Of a stretch of DNA of 64,000 nucleotides, positions 15,401 to 45,544 are shown piece after piece (position 1 is the stretch's first letter; each line of letters begins with the position of its first letter). The stretch covers positions 34,068,621 through 34,132,620 of the forward strand of contig OY744616.1 of NCBI GenBank assembly GCA_963556255.1, read 5' to 3'. The position numbers were made by a program, and so were the translations under genes. A model generated the notes under the pieces. It saw only the letters and a list, made by a program, of their open reading frames with translations, ran no database searches and was not told where the DNA came from. Source of the DNA: Allolobophora icterica. Its lineage: Eukaryota > Annelida > Clitellata > Crassiclitellata > Lumbricidae.

Positions 15401-15967
15401 TCAAGTAACAAGTAATCTGAGCAACTCTTTACATGCTGATTAATTATGGGTGCACAGCGAATCCCCGAAACCCTGAAACGAATTTCGACCGGATCTCCGA
15501 AATCGATTTTCTAAGTCTATGTTATGCATAAGAGTTCAAACATCAACAATTCATTGTTAAACAAGGTGTTATATGTCAAACATTACAATTTAATTTTGGG
15601 AATATTTGAATAGTTTTCGGGATTTCGACCGCTTTCTATAAAACTGTTTTCGGGAAATCGGGCTGTTGTGTATTTTCGGCGTTTTCGGGAATCAGGTTTT
15701 GGGGATTCGGGATGACCCCATTAATTACTCAGTTACAATAGTCTTTTCAATAGTCTGCTGCAAGCCACTCTAATTCTCTCACAGTCTGGGGTGGCCATTT
15801 GGTTTACAAGCAGGGAACTGAGAAGTGGACGCTTCTTTGGGACTACCAGAAGAAAATATACATTTACATGTTCAACAGTACAACTTGATTGCCTAAACCA
15901 TGGGTGGTATTAATAGTAAATTTACAATAAATATCCGTATTTCCAAATACCTGACTCGAGATCCCAT
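3419..15967 (-). CDS. DENND1: DENND1 (connecdenn) DENN-domain Rab GEF, 5' part
   Basis: Seven minus-strand exons join in frame: 15951-15967 (start codon at 15967), 12055-12163, 9279-9334, 7924-8034, 5726-5879, 4013-4066 and 3419-3480. All have GT-AG borders, and together they give 187 residues. The product starts MGSRVRLDPDHVFEVFLELA, like vertebrate DENND1 proteins (MGSR...). It goes on with EVLKSVPKFAFPC, HFTFVLTDIESRFKFGFCR, SCLPWYEIFYRVLDN and LPENRNLNEF...DVNNMM, the uDENN domain, linker and start of cDENN. DENND1 proteins are known exchange factors for Rab35 that bind clathrin and AP-2. The rest of cDENN, dDENN and the clathrin/AP-2 tail must lie left of position 1, because I find no further exon in 1-3418. 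Introns carry a mariner-like element, a 32-bp satellite, SINE and LINE pieces. Exon calls are by eye, but the frame continuity across six junctions makes the identity secure. Whether it is A, B or C-like cannot be told. Confidence 0.9.
3535..4000 (+). repeat. 31-bp tandem repeat split by a SINE
   Basis: Units of about 31 bp (catgtcattttcactc...attac) run over 3535-3672 and resume at about 3950-4000. The sequence between is a SINE, so the insertion split an existing array. Confidence 0.7.
3671..3948 (+). mobile_element. tRNA-derived SINE (CTTCTTC tail family)
   Basis: The head has ggactgtcagtcgagagg and a B-box-like ggggttaaatccccac. The body runs through ggaagatgacacggcgagg and aggactggccac to ggctagcttaagggactgct and ends in cttcttcttc. 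It matches copies at 25307-25562 (plus) and 52507-52752 (minus). Confidence 0.8.
4197..5589. mobile_element. Mariner-like non-autonomous DNA transposon, 1.4 kb
   Basis: The ends TGGGTCATTATCCGAAA and its exact inverse (17 bp) are flanked by TA on both sides, as for Tc1/mariner-type insertion. No transposase frame exists inside. The interior repeats variants of tcattaccatcc/ggatggtaatga many times in both orientations. It lies between DENND1 exons 5 and 6. Confidence 0.8.
7575..7845 (-). mobile_element. LINE 3' fragment (RT C-terminal remnant)
   Basis: Minus-strand translation contains RSFAYVSPTSWNHLLQELQ and LSLPLFQKCLKAIL, the usual C-terminal end of CR1/L2-like reverse transcriptase ORFs. 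It lies in DENND1 intron 4. Confidence 0.7.
8614..9222 (+). repeat. 32-bp satellite, about 19 copies
   Basis: Tandem units tacataagtcacaaagactt plus aggctgaacagt (32 bp), with point differences and a few indels. There are no unique spacers, so it is not a CRISPR array. It lies in DENND1 intron 3, about 60 bp from the exon 3 donor. Confidence 0.95.
10472..10640 (+). mobile_element. Degenerate tRNA-derived SINE
   Basis: tRNA-like A and B boxes are seen (tagcggttagcatgctgg, agagttcaaacctcc), with no intact cloverleaf 3' half. The A-box region resembles that of the SINE at 25307. Confidence 0.55.
11300..11492 (+). mobile_element. LINE 3' tail ending in (TTAC)n
   Basis: It ends aataaaggctgcttacttact. 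The reverse complement of this tail type recurs at 21590, 45057, 53938 and 61728 as agtaagtatattctttat. Confidence 0.6.
12898..13145 (-). mobile_element. LINE 3' fragment with (TAA)n tail
   Basis: Minus-strand frame includes IGHFTLFLTVLKTALFDRGW, the same family as the plus-strand copy at 41885-42102. The tail appears as attatt repeats at its low-coordinate end. Confidence 0.8.
15447..15719. mobile_element. hAT-like MITE (GAATCCCCGAAA family), copy 1
   Basis: The element is bounded by a perfect 8-bp duplication attaatta (15439-15446, 15720-15727). Terminal regions carry cgaatccccgaaa and its inverse ggggattcggg. It is the same family as 50631-50931. Confidence 0.85.
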
Positions 15968-17489
15968 GATTGTCTACGCCACTGAAGCACATATCATCCA
16001 AGACTTGGTTGATTATTCAAGAATCCTCTCAATTTGTATTGGCAAGTTTGATTATAGGACTTGCTGGCTAGCAAACATTAGGATAAACATATTCCATGTG
16101 CCGGCCATAGAACAAGTACCGCCCACCCTCTCGAAAAACATTATCTGACTTTTGTTAAATAAGTAACTGAGGTTCATTCAGCAATCGTGACGGAAATCGG
16201 TCTGACTATTAATATAACTGTATTTTGATCACAAAATAAAACACCCTATGTTGATGATATGGAAATTGATTCGCAATACAATTCTAGCAGGAAACCATTC
16301 TCATTAGACATTGGCATAGATTACATATAATATCGATTTCACACTTAAGACTTAATAAGGCAACTAGCGCCATCGTATTCATTGTTTTGATGACTTAACG
16401 ATCCACTGAAATTATCGTAAAAGAAATTAAGTCTTATAGTAGGCCTAACTGAATGCAAGCATCATTCTTGCAGGGTTTTATTCTAAATTTGGCGTTGAGC
16501 GTTTACTTTAGTAGAGTATATATTTATGCGGAGTCCAGAAAGTGTTATCTACACGTTACCAAAATTTTTTTAGAAGGAACCTTTGGTACAAATTAAGACC
16601 AGGAAATTCGCTTCTCTAGCACCTTGATATAAGATTAGGCTTCTAGTTAAAAGCCAAAAATCCCCACAAATATATACATTGCAGTAGTCGCGCCTTTTGG
16701 CTAAAAATTGATTAGGCTGTTTTTTATTTTAAACAAAAGCCACATAATTATGCTGAAAATAAATATTTTCCTTAATCCAACGCCTTCTGCATAAACATTG
16801 TAATTGTAACGTTGAAAACGGCAGTAATATAAAAACAGCGACCATTATAGTAGTACGTCACGCTGCTCAACAAGCTCAACAAGGTTGCGTTCTCGGCAAA
16901 GACGGTGGAGTAGGCTTAACAGCAGAAGGTAGCGTCTGCTTCTGATTAATAATTATTTGTAGGCTAACACTAGTTTTAACCATAAACTGTTGCTCTCATA
17001 TATACGCCATGGTTAATTTTCGTAGTTGTTTCAGTATAAACTTCACAGGTGTATTAGTAACTATAGGTTAAAAGTTGTAAACTTGTAACACGGTATTGTG
17101 TTGTGTACGCTCCATCCTTGAGGCACACCGAGTCCCGTCGGCGAAATCATGGATCTCGAGTAACGGAAAGGCTCATAATTTTCCAACACCACCACGAATA
17201 ACATTCTCTTCTAAGCTTTGGCTTAAAATTTGTCAATCTTTTTACCTCATCTTTCTCTTTTTATCAGTTCTTAACGATTTAAGAGTGCCTGCATCAGCCT
17301 AAAGTTCGAATATAGAATTAAGTGGTATTGTCACGTATTTTGCTAATAATAATTGTTTTCATTTGTTTCATAATAAAGATTAAAGTGGAGCTGTATGTGT
17401 TGCTTGACATGGAATAATACCATACTGTTGGAATTGTTTAACAACTGGATATCCACATTCGACATTTCGTGGAAACTCAAGACTGAGCA
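15968..17489. promoter_or_regulatory. Divergent DENND1 / PDE intergenic region
   Basis: About 1.5 kb separates the DENND1 start codon (15967, minus) from the PDE start codon (17490, plus). No protein-coding signal or recognisable repeat is seen here. It must hold the 5' UTR and promoter of at least one and probably both genes. No clear TATA box or start site could be fixed. Confidence 0.45.
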
Positions 17490-37348
<19,859 letters not shown>

Positions 37349-38435
37349 CAATGCAGTAAAATCTCATGCACGTAATAACGCTTTTTTAAATAACGAAACA
37401 GAACTGTGATATGAAACAACAAATAACAACTTGTTACTTGAAGCATATTGCCACAGTTTTTGCATGTTAACAGGTTGTTTGTTACACCAGAAAATTAGAA
37501 CTTGTCATGCAAAGCATATCAATATTAAAATGGGTGTTGATCATCCCTAAAATTAGTTCTGCATTTTGTATGATGTAGTTTTATATTTTCAATGACTAAT
37601 TAAAGTGAATAGTTTAATGTGAGGCCAGTTCTTTGATTTAAACGTAAGCTAGCTAATGCATTCATTCATTCATTCTGAGAATTTATATAGCGCCTCTTCA
37701 AGAGGCCTACTCAAAGGCGCTAATGCATTTGTTTGCGTGCTGCTATAGGATTTAATTACAGCTAAAGTGCAAACATAATAACGGTTAACCTGGAAGTGGG
37801 CAATAATAATGGAATGATGATTTCTATGGTGCTTACTGTAGATAGCAGGCTACTTCAAGGCTTCTTTACAGTACAGTGTAGGTTGTGCAAGTACTTATTT
37901 ATCGACCCTTGATGGATGACAGGCTCGGTTGGCCCAGTACTAATTCTGCTCAGTGCTGCTTAACTTCATCACACCAGCATTATATCAACAGTGCCGGGCC
38001 ATCACTACTGTACAGTGAGCAACAGGTCATCTTCCGAAGTGATCCGAACTGCAGTCCCTATGAAGATACCGTCTCAGTTTTCTTATTAAACTGTGATATA
38101 GTTGCATGCTTTTGTAAATCATTTATTTAAAATATGATTGATGTTTGATTGGTCCCTTGTGCTTAAGCAGTGCAGTTTTCTCAACTTTTTGCTCAGAAGA
38201 AATGCACCGGAATTGTTAATGGTTGATTAATGCTTGGAATATAGATTCTTCATGCAGGTGGTCCTGGAACACCTTGCCGTATTAAAGCATTGTTCATCAA
38301 ATATGTTCTTACCGACATTATAGAAGTTCTTAGATTGTTGTTGTTGTTATTGTAACATATCCTTACCACAGGCTGCCCATAACCATTTGATAACACCCAT
38401 GTAGGCTCTACAAGGAGTTAAGAACCCCGTATGGA

Positions 38436-38600
38436 TTTAGGGGGACAAGACCCCCACCTTTAACAGTGGGGGACACTACAATTTCCCCTCCAAATTTAGA
38501 AGAAACACCAAAAGGTCAACGCAATTTTTTCAACTCTACCAGATCAGCTCAAAAGTGTCCCCTGCCCCCCCTCACCTGTCAAACAAGATCGCCGCCAGTG
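38436..38600 (+). mobile_element. hAT-like MITE (GGCGGCGATC family), copy C, left end lost
   Basis: Right end GATCGCCGCCAGTG is intact and followed by cgtatggg. The left end lacks the inverted repeat, but cgtatgga (38428-38435) still matches the duplication 7/8. The body (ggggacaagacccccacctt) matches copies B and D. Confidence 0.75.
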
Positions 38601-38623
38601 CGTATGGGCATATGGGTCCCAGT

Positions 38624-38626
<3 letters not shown>

Positions 38627-38708
<82 letters not shown>
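38627..38708. repeat. (TA)n(TG)n microsatellite
   Basis: About 70 bp of pure ta followed by a short tg run, directly after the MITE remnant. Confidence 0.97.
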
Positions 38709-39469
38709 ATATCGTACGGTCATACTGGCACTTTTATTATTTCAATTTGTGTTTTTTTTTCGTATGACCCTACGATATTATATTTATATACTGAGGAGAC
38801 CCATAAGGGGCCGTAGACTCTGCTACCAGGGCCACCTGGGTAGTAATAGCCTAGAGCTTACAATTTGATGAAAAGCAGTCGATCTAACATCACTAGATAT
38901 GCATTATAGGCCTACTTAACTAAAGACTTGATAGCATCATCATTATTAAGCCTATAATTATTATTATGCCTGTAATACAAACGGTGGCGTTACGATTATT
39001 TAACAGCCTCGAAGCTGAAAGAATGCGAAAGTTGGTACCCCCACTTTTTAGACCAAAGTTACGCCTCTGGCGTCGGCTATAGGCCTAATTGTTTTTGTGC
39101 CTTCTCGGATTCCCTTCTTGGCTTTCGACTGGACTCGCCCTGAAGTTTGGCTTGCACAACGATTTTGAGTAATAGCGACTATCGACTGATGCCTTGAGCA
39201 TAAACTAGCGGTATATAATTCTTTGATTCGATTAGAATAATAATATGTCTTTTGTATTATACCACCGTGAACTAAAGTAATGAAGCCTTTGTGACGTCTC
39301 GCTATGGCGTAGTGATATGGCCTATTTTGTTGTTAAATTTGTTAAAACCAACATTTTGAAAGATAACTTAAGGCAATAATGTATATTTATTAATTGATTA
39401 ATTAGAAATATTTTTAAAGGGACGTTTAGTGATACAAATATAGGCTTTTACATTATTTTTAAACGTCAG

Positions 39470-40373
39470 AACACACGGCGGATGTACACAATGCAACCGT
39501 AGAGCAGACGGCGTTGCATGATGGCAAACGGACAGAGCGAAACATCGAGTAACAACTGAAGGGAAACATCATAGATTTACCGTTTTAACATCTAATAAAC
39601 GGTAATAAATGACGATTTTTGATTGATATCGTGCATACAGTGTTAGATATAACAAACTGTGCATGCATATGAGGTATTTTATCGTCCCAAAGTAATTACG
39701 CGACGGAACTGGTTATTAATAAATAAATAATTATTGAAATTGAAAATAGCGTGAAGTTACAGGATGCTAAGGTATCAAGATTTAAAGTTCGTGCAGAGAG
39801 GACAAATCTTAATGGAAATTCTACATAACTTTTAATTTAAATCATGTCAAACACACCAACACTTTAAGTACACAGTAATCAAATCCTCGGTTTTATTTCT
39901 GCTGTGCCATTTGCCTATTTACTTCTGTCTTCCAGTAAAAGCTGTTTCTTCCATGTCTGGTTTCTTCAGTAGGCCTAATCATTTAAACAGAAACTTCATC
40001 ATATAATTATATAAAATTATGGTTTGAGCAAACATTTGAGTTTACTGAACCTGTGTTGCCAGTAACTGCATTGTCTAGCTTTGTTGCTTGGTGCTAAGCA
40101 GCTGGACTGTCTCTCTCTCGACATATGGACTTTGTATAATCATATATTATGGGACAAATTTTGAGAGTGGAGGCAATAGCAGTTCTAAGAGACAAGGACT
40201 GAAATCCAAGGATAGTAAATTGATGCTGTAACTAGATTTTTGACATTTCAGGTACACATCTTGAAGATCAGCTGCGAAAGTGTGGGCCTGAAAGCTGGAA
40301 GAATGGAAAAGTAGATTCCTTGATGTAGTTTGAAACTTGGCTGAATAAACTCACGTTCACCTTCTGCTTCTCG
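39470..40373 (+). other. Probable non-coding 5' exons and upstream ORF of the RS-rich gene
   Basis: Two likely leader exons precede the RS-rich gene: one ending at 39548 (donor GTAACA) and 40252-40373 (acceptor tttcag, donor GTAAGT). The next exon begins at 41001 after ttgttgtag. Tandem ATGs at 39518 and 39521 open a 35-codon frame that crosses the first junction and stops at 40326-40328, a possible upstream ORF. An alternative donor at 40311 would extend this frame to a stop at 41092. The transcription start is not defined by sequence alone. Confidence 0.35.
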
Positions 40374-41151
40374 GTAAGTTTCCTGAAGTTTAATGTAATA
40401 ATATAACCTAATTACTTGTGGTAAAAACAGCTTAGATAGGCTACAGAATGCATGTTTGGCTTGCCAGCCATTAATTTTTAGAGCAAATCATCAAGCTGAA
40501 GCCAGAAGCCAGGTGCCCCAATTGAGAAGAGATGAAACTGTCAATTTAGCCTCAGAATGTCCCTTGGTATGGGCTTCCAAGCCAAACATTACTGGCCAAA
40601 AAAGACAGTATGTGTTTAGAACCAGTGAGGACTAATTTAATATGTTCCTATAATAAAATTATAACTATAGTATGCTGCAAGGGCTAAGATGGTCTTCAAG
40701 ACCTGACATCACTGGTTAAAAGGTCTATTTGTGATCAGAACCCTTGAGGACTAAAAATTTTCTTCCCACAAAAGTCAAGTTATTAACTCAGAATGACCAA
40801 GTTCAGACATGTAACTTACACAGCTGTATGCTGCATAAATTATTAACTCGGATTGACCAGACTAACTCAGATTGACTCAGATTTACCAGGTTGAGGTGTG
40901 TCAATGGTATTTCAGCTCCTTGAACAAAACATTTAAGTGAATTTAAAATGTTAAGACAGAGCTCTAAACTTGAATTACAGTAATATTTTTATTGTTGTAG
41001 GATTTCAGATTACAGAAAAACAAATTTATGGCCATAAATTCGGAAAAGCAAAACACATCTACTATGGCCGACTGTGGTAAACTTGGAGACTAACTGGTGA
41101 CAGAAACGTAGAAGAATTTTCATTTATGTGCTTCATTTGATCAAATTTTCA

Positions 41152-44114
41152 ATGGAAATAACATACGAGAATTTGTTTGTCGACACTGAAAATTACCAAC
41201 CACTGAATAAACTGAGGGCTAGAAATTCTGGCTGCGAAAGGCTGTGCTCGGTACTGTCAGTACCCTACGTTGAGTTGGCAATGAGTAGTCTTGCACTGCA
41301 GGACACCATATTGAACATTCCAGCGTGGGCTAGACTTGATCAGAATGACATCTGTGACAAAATCACTGGACCTGAGAAACGCTCTGCAGACGTCTCACTG
41401 CAATCTGGATTGCCACATAAAAGATCCAAATGCAGCGAGATGCAAACCAGTGCAACTCAGGTATTTAGTGAAACTAAAGGATGCTTTAATATATTATGTA
41501 TCAACCGAAATGTCTAGTATAACTGACATTTTCAGTTGCTGAACCGTGGAATTCTCGTTTCATGAATGGGTTGTTGTTCAGAGCACCAGTTGTGGTTAGA
41601 AGCAGTAGTAGAGTAGGGGACGGTCTCTATCTAGTGTAATGATTGGGAAAATGCATCCCTAGTGGAAGAGAATGAGTCAGAGAGGAATTTCACAGCCATG
41701 CAAATCTTGATTGTAACTGAATTTATTCCAAGTCCAGCTGAAGATCAAGCAAATGAAGCCTGAATTCTCATTTGCCCTTAGAGTAGTTTCACACCTATCA
41801 TCAATTGTTGCTATGGTTGTGCTTTATCAAAGTTGGACTGTAGAAGTTTAAATATTAAATTAGATTAGAGCATATTCTTAGGGAAGAACCCTTTGTGCCT
41901 TCTCTGTGGCTACACCAATGACCTGGAATGGGCTCCCCACCAAGCTCCTTCAAATACCATACCGATTGGTCATTTCACCCTGTTTCTTACTGTCCTCAAA
42001 ACTGTGTTGTTCGACTGGGGTTGGGCTGGTAGTGCTCTCGAGTAGGCAATCTTGAAGGGGCGCTCTGTAAAACTGCTTTAGTAATAATAATAATAATAAT
42101 AATAGTAATATTTTTGCCCGTAAAAGTTCAGTTAAGTGATATATCTTGATCTACTAGCAATTTAAATTTTCATCGATGCTCTTGCTGTGCATCCCGATTC
42201 TTTTAGTTAGGGAAGAAGGTGACCCAAACTCTTATGCTGAAAAATTTTCTGTGGAATCAAAATTCAGTTTCAATGCATGTCTCTCCAACTTAGTGTTTCA
42301 TCCCAAGCCATGTTGTATATATAAAAACATCAGGTGCTATGAATGTGAAAGTCAGTAGCATGTTTACAGTATATAGGTGCAGAAATACAGGTATGTGCCC
42401 CAGGCGTGTTTATATATAGGTGTGATAATAGAGGTATGTGCCCCAGGCTTGTACCTATATAATTATGGGATAATTTTATCTGGGACTGTAACGTCCCTTC
42501 ATTTCTCACTTGAAATCTGGGATTCACCCTAATAGACCTCTGTCTATTTAGTATTCAAAAGGTTAGCAACCTTGGGTATACATGCATGTGTCTTCACTGA
42601 CTAAACGGCTTAGTTATATATCAGGTAATCATTTATCTATAATAAAGTTTTACATTTGTTTCTTAAGATTGTAGATACAACTAGAATTTGTAAGATGGTT
42701 GACAGCTGCACAAGTGAAGCCAAAATTTGTCAGCCCAATCTACTGCCTTACACTGGCCTCCATGCAACGTATGGCAGTCCACAGGATTCTCCGATGTTAG
42801 GCTGCAACAATAACAACAGCAGCAGAACCCAAAGGAAGAGGACCTCCTCTCGATGCAGAACCAGGCGTAGGAGCAGACACCGGTCGCAGTCTTGTAGTTC
42901 GACTAGGACTTCCAGTCGAGCATGCAGAAGCAGAAGCAGAAGCAAGTGCAGGAGCAGAAGCAGAAGCAAGAGCAGAAGCAGAAGCAAGAGCAGGAGGAAA
43001 CTTAAAGGCATACTGAAGCGATCAAGATCAAGGAGAGGATCAAGATCACGAAAAGGAAGTCGGAGAGGTAGAAGGAGGAGCAAACGTAGAGTTCGATTCA
43101 GCAGGAAGATCACAATTTGGGAGGCAAGTTTTAACTGCTGTTTTGTGTATTTAAAATGCAATCTTTTATCTCTTGTGTCTTGATACGTGTGCATAATTAC
43201 TTAAGCTTGTCTCACAGTCTGCTGTCATTACCAAACTGCAATTATTGTAATATTATTATGACAGATGAATTAATTATATATCATATATACTGCAGAAGGT
43301 GGGACGTGGTGGTGTAGCGGTATGTTCTGTGCCTTGTAACCGGAGGGTTGCAGGTTCGAATCTACCTCAAGCCACTGTGTAGCGACCTTGGACAAGTTGC
43401 TCACCCACAATTGTCTGTGAGGAAGGCAACCGGAAAGCACCTCACTCATCTCATCCCCGGGTGGCATAAAGCCAATGGACCTGCCTTCGGGCAGAGAACT
43501 CATCATCATACTGCAGAAGGTATCCCAGCCCTGCAGCGGTAGGAAAAGGTAGTGCTCAGATGTTGCCAATAGGTGTATGTACTACAGTTCCACTAGGAGA
43601 TGTAGTGGTCATTCAAAAAAAAGCTGGTGTAACCACTGAGAAACACTGTGTGTGCTGCATTGTGGAAACCTTTGTGGATTCTTCCCTTTATAAACTGTCA
43701 CCATACTCATTCCATTTACAAACTGTCACCATACTTGAAATCTGCCACTGCCATTTTCGGGTGGCAACAGTCTCAAGCCTTGATAAAAGGAGGAAGCCGA
43801 AGTCAACAGCTGTGGCAGCCACATGATGTCATTAAACACTGGAAACTGGTTGCCATGGTTGATCTTTTGTGCCCTAATTATAATTTAGATGGAATAATTA
43901 TTATTTATCATAATTCCCACATTAGATAAGCAGTCTGTTGCTTTTACTGAAGATATGTTGGAGAATGAAGAACTATAAATATTACTTGGTAAGTGGCTTT
44001 AGGAGAAAATTATAATCACTGGTAGTTTTCTACTCATTTAGAAGATGCTAGTATTTGTCCTGGGGCTTTAGAAATGAAATGACTGTTAAGAAACCTTGTT
44101 TTCTTCTGCAGTGA
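41152..44114 (+). CDS. Arg/Ser-rich protein with paired GILK and RVRF PP1-docking motifs
   Basis: I do not recognise the family. Coding exons are 41152-41460 and 42668-43123, with the stop at the first codon of a third exon at 44112. This gives about 255 aa. The N-terminal half (MEITYENLFVDTENYQ...) is non-repetitive and has a basic cluster PHKRSKC. From about residue 154 it is almost all Arg, Ser and Lys (RS dipeptides, several Cys). Near the end are KLKGILKR (GILK at 217-220, a SILK-type motif) and KRRVRFSRK (RVRF at 244-247). SILK upstream of RVxF is the known paired docking arrangement for protein phosphatase 1. Thus a nuclear PP1 regulator, or a protamine/SR-like protein that binds PP1, is inferred. 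The last intron uses GAG|GCAAGT, a GC-AG donor. If it is not spliced, the frame runs 20 codons further to 43183. The frame is closed by TGA at 41098, so the start at 41152 is the first ATG. Non-coding 5' exons probably lie at about 39470-39548 and 40252-40373. A poly(A) signal aataaa lies near 44211. Confidence 0.7.
41885..42102 (+). mobile_element. LINE 3' fragment with (TAA)n tail
   Basis: Degenerate RT C-terminus (gacctggaatgggctcccca, tttcaccctgtttctta), ggggcgctctgtaaaactgc, then taataataa. Same family as 12898-13145 and 56985-57215. Intron of the RS-rich gene. Confidence 0.8.
43299..43545 (+). mobile_element. tRNA-derived SINE
   Basis: Head gacgtggtggtgtagcggta, B box gcaggttcgaatctacc, and tRNA-unrelated body with gtagcgaccttggacaag. 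Related to 29160-29405. It lies in the GC-AG intron of the RS-rich gene. Confidence 0.8.
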
Positions 44115-44225
44115 GAAGGAGAATTGAGTTTTGCAATTTGACATCAACAGACCTGAGAACAAGTGGACGGGAAGTAACACAATGGTCACAAAAGTTTACA
44201 GAATAGCAAAAATAAAACAGTACTA

Positions 44226-44690
44226 AGATCTAATGCACAAAGTTTTATTTCACTGCTACGTTACTAGATTATTTTAGTAGCATTTACACTCACAAAGTTT
44301 TATTTCACTGCTACGTTGCTAGATTATTTTAGTAGCATTTACACTCACAAAGTTTTATTTCACTGCTACGTTACTAGATTTTTTATTTTAGTAGCATTTA
44401 CACTCACAACGTTTTATTTCACTGCTACGTTCCTAGATTTTTATTTTAGTAGCATTTACATTCACAAAGTTTAATTTCATTGTTACTTTACTAGATTTTT
44501 ATTTTAGTAGCATTTACACTCACAAAGTTTTATTTCACTGCTATGTTACTAGATTATTTTAGTAGCATTTACACTCACAAAGTTTTATTTCACTGCTACG
44601 TTACTAGATTTTTATTTTAGTAGCATTTACACTCACAAAGTTTTATTTCACTGTTACGTTACTAGATTATTTTAATAGCATTTACACTTT
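44226..44690 (+). repeat. Minisatellite, about 55-60 bp x 8
   Basis: Units cacaaagttttatttcactg, ctacgttactagatt and tagtagcatttaca. The array starts about 15 bp after the poly(A) signal of the RS-rich gene. Confidence 0.95.
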
Positions 44691-45056
44691 TTACATTATT
44701 TCTGTCATTCTATCAGCATGATCAAATAGAAATGCAGTCTGTTAAGTTCAGTTGATGTGAAATTCATGAACTTGTGCAATTTGATGAAAATGTACTGTGG
44801 AATTTTATTCTTCAAAAAGAAACCAACATGTAGATATTACGGAAGTATTCAATACACCAAATCTTTAAAGGCCAAGTGTTGTTTTATTTTCATTTTAGAA
44901 ATTTTTAAAGAAATGATTAGAAATGATTAAAATGCTGATAACACCTACTCAGCCAAGTCACTGGGTTCGTAGCAGGCCCACGTTGACACTGGTGACATTT
45001 GGGCCAATCGTTAACTCAGTAATTTTGTAGGATAGAATTCAGCAACATCTTTATGT

Positions 45057-45345
45057 CGGTAAGTAAGTAAGTATATTCTTTATTACACCATTAGCAAATG
45101 CACAATGGGACAGTAGCTAGAAGCATTGAATGAAAAACAAGTAATAAATGAAAATAAAAATTATAAAATAAGTAAACAAGTAAGCAAGTGTTTTCTTATC
45201 ATTTATGAAACATGGATTAGTAAGTGTTTATGGCAACTATAATACTAAAAGATTCAGGAAGTTGATTCCAGGCAGATTAGTAAGTGTTTATGGCAACTAT
45301 AATACTAAAAGATTCAGGAAGTTGATTCCAGGCAGGCTTTAAAAT
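45057..45345 (-). mobile_element. LINE 3' tail plus 62-bp tandem duplication
   Basis: agtaagtaagtatattcttt is the inverted 3' tail. At 45214-45337 a 62-bp unit (taagtgtttatggcaactat...ttgattccaggca) is repeated exactly twice. Confidence 0.7.
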
Positions 45346-45544
45346 ACAATAGTACACAAATTTCATTGTCTATCTCCAGTCCTAGAAAGGCCTAATTTTC
45401 TTTGAATGTTTATTTTGCAGAAACAAATACAGGTAGTTATTGTTAAAGCAAGGTGACAAAGAGACTGGCATTGTAGAAATAGCATTACTCATATCTTGTC
45501 AAAACTGTTTCTGTTGTTACATGGAAAGAGGAAATATTAGGAAA

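Larger units (their letters stand above)
37349..39469. other. Intergenic between PDE and RS-rich gene
   Basis: PDE 3' UTR (possible attaaa signals near 37600), a small gcgcctct/aaggcgc LINE tail at 37660-37725, a GGCGGCGATC-family MITE remnant and a (TA)n tract. No other coding exon is seen. Confidence 0.5.

Noticed and set aside
38466..38816. Frame with YIYIYI repeats
   Set aside because: (TA)n tract joined to a MITE remnant.
41128..41151. Start of the RS-rich protein at 41128
   Set aside because: The codon there is GTG; the first in-frame ATG is 41152.
42748..43194. Leucine-rich protein on the minus strand
   Set aside because: Antisense of the Arg/Ser-rich exon; no splice support.
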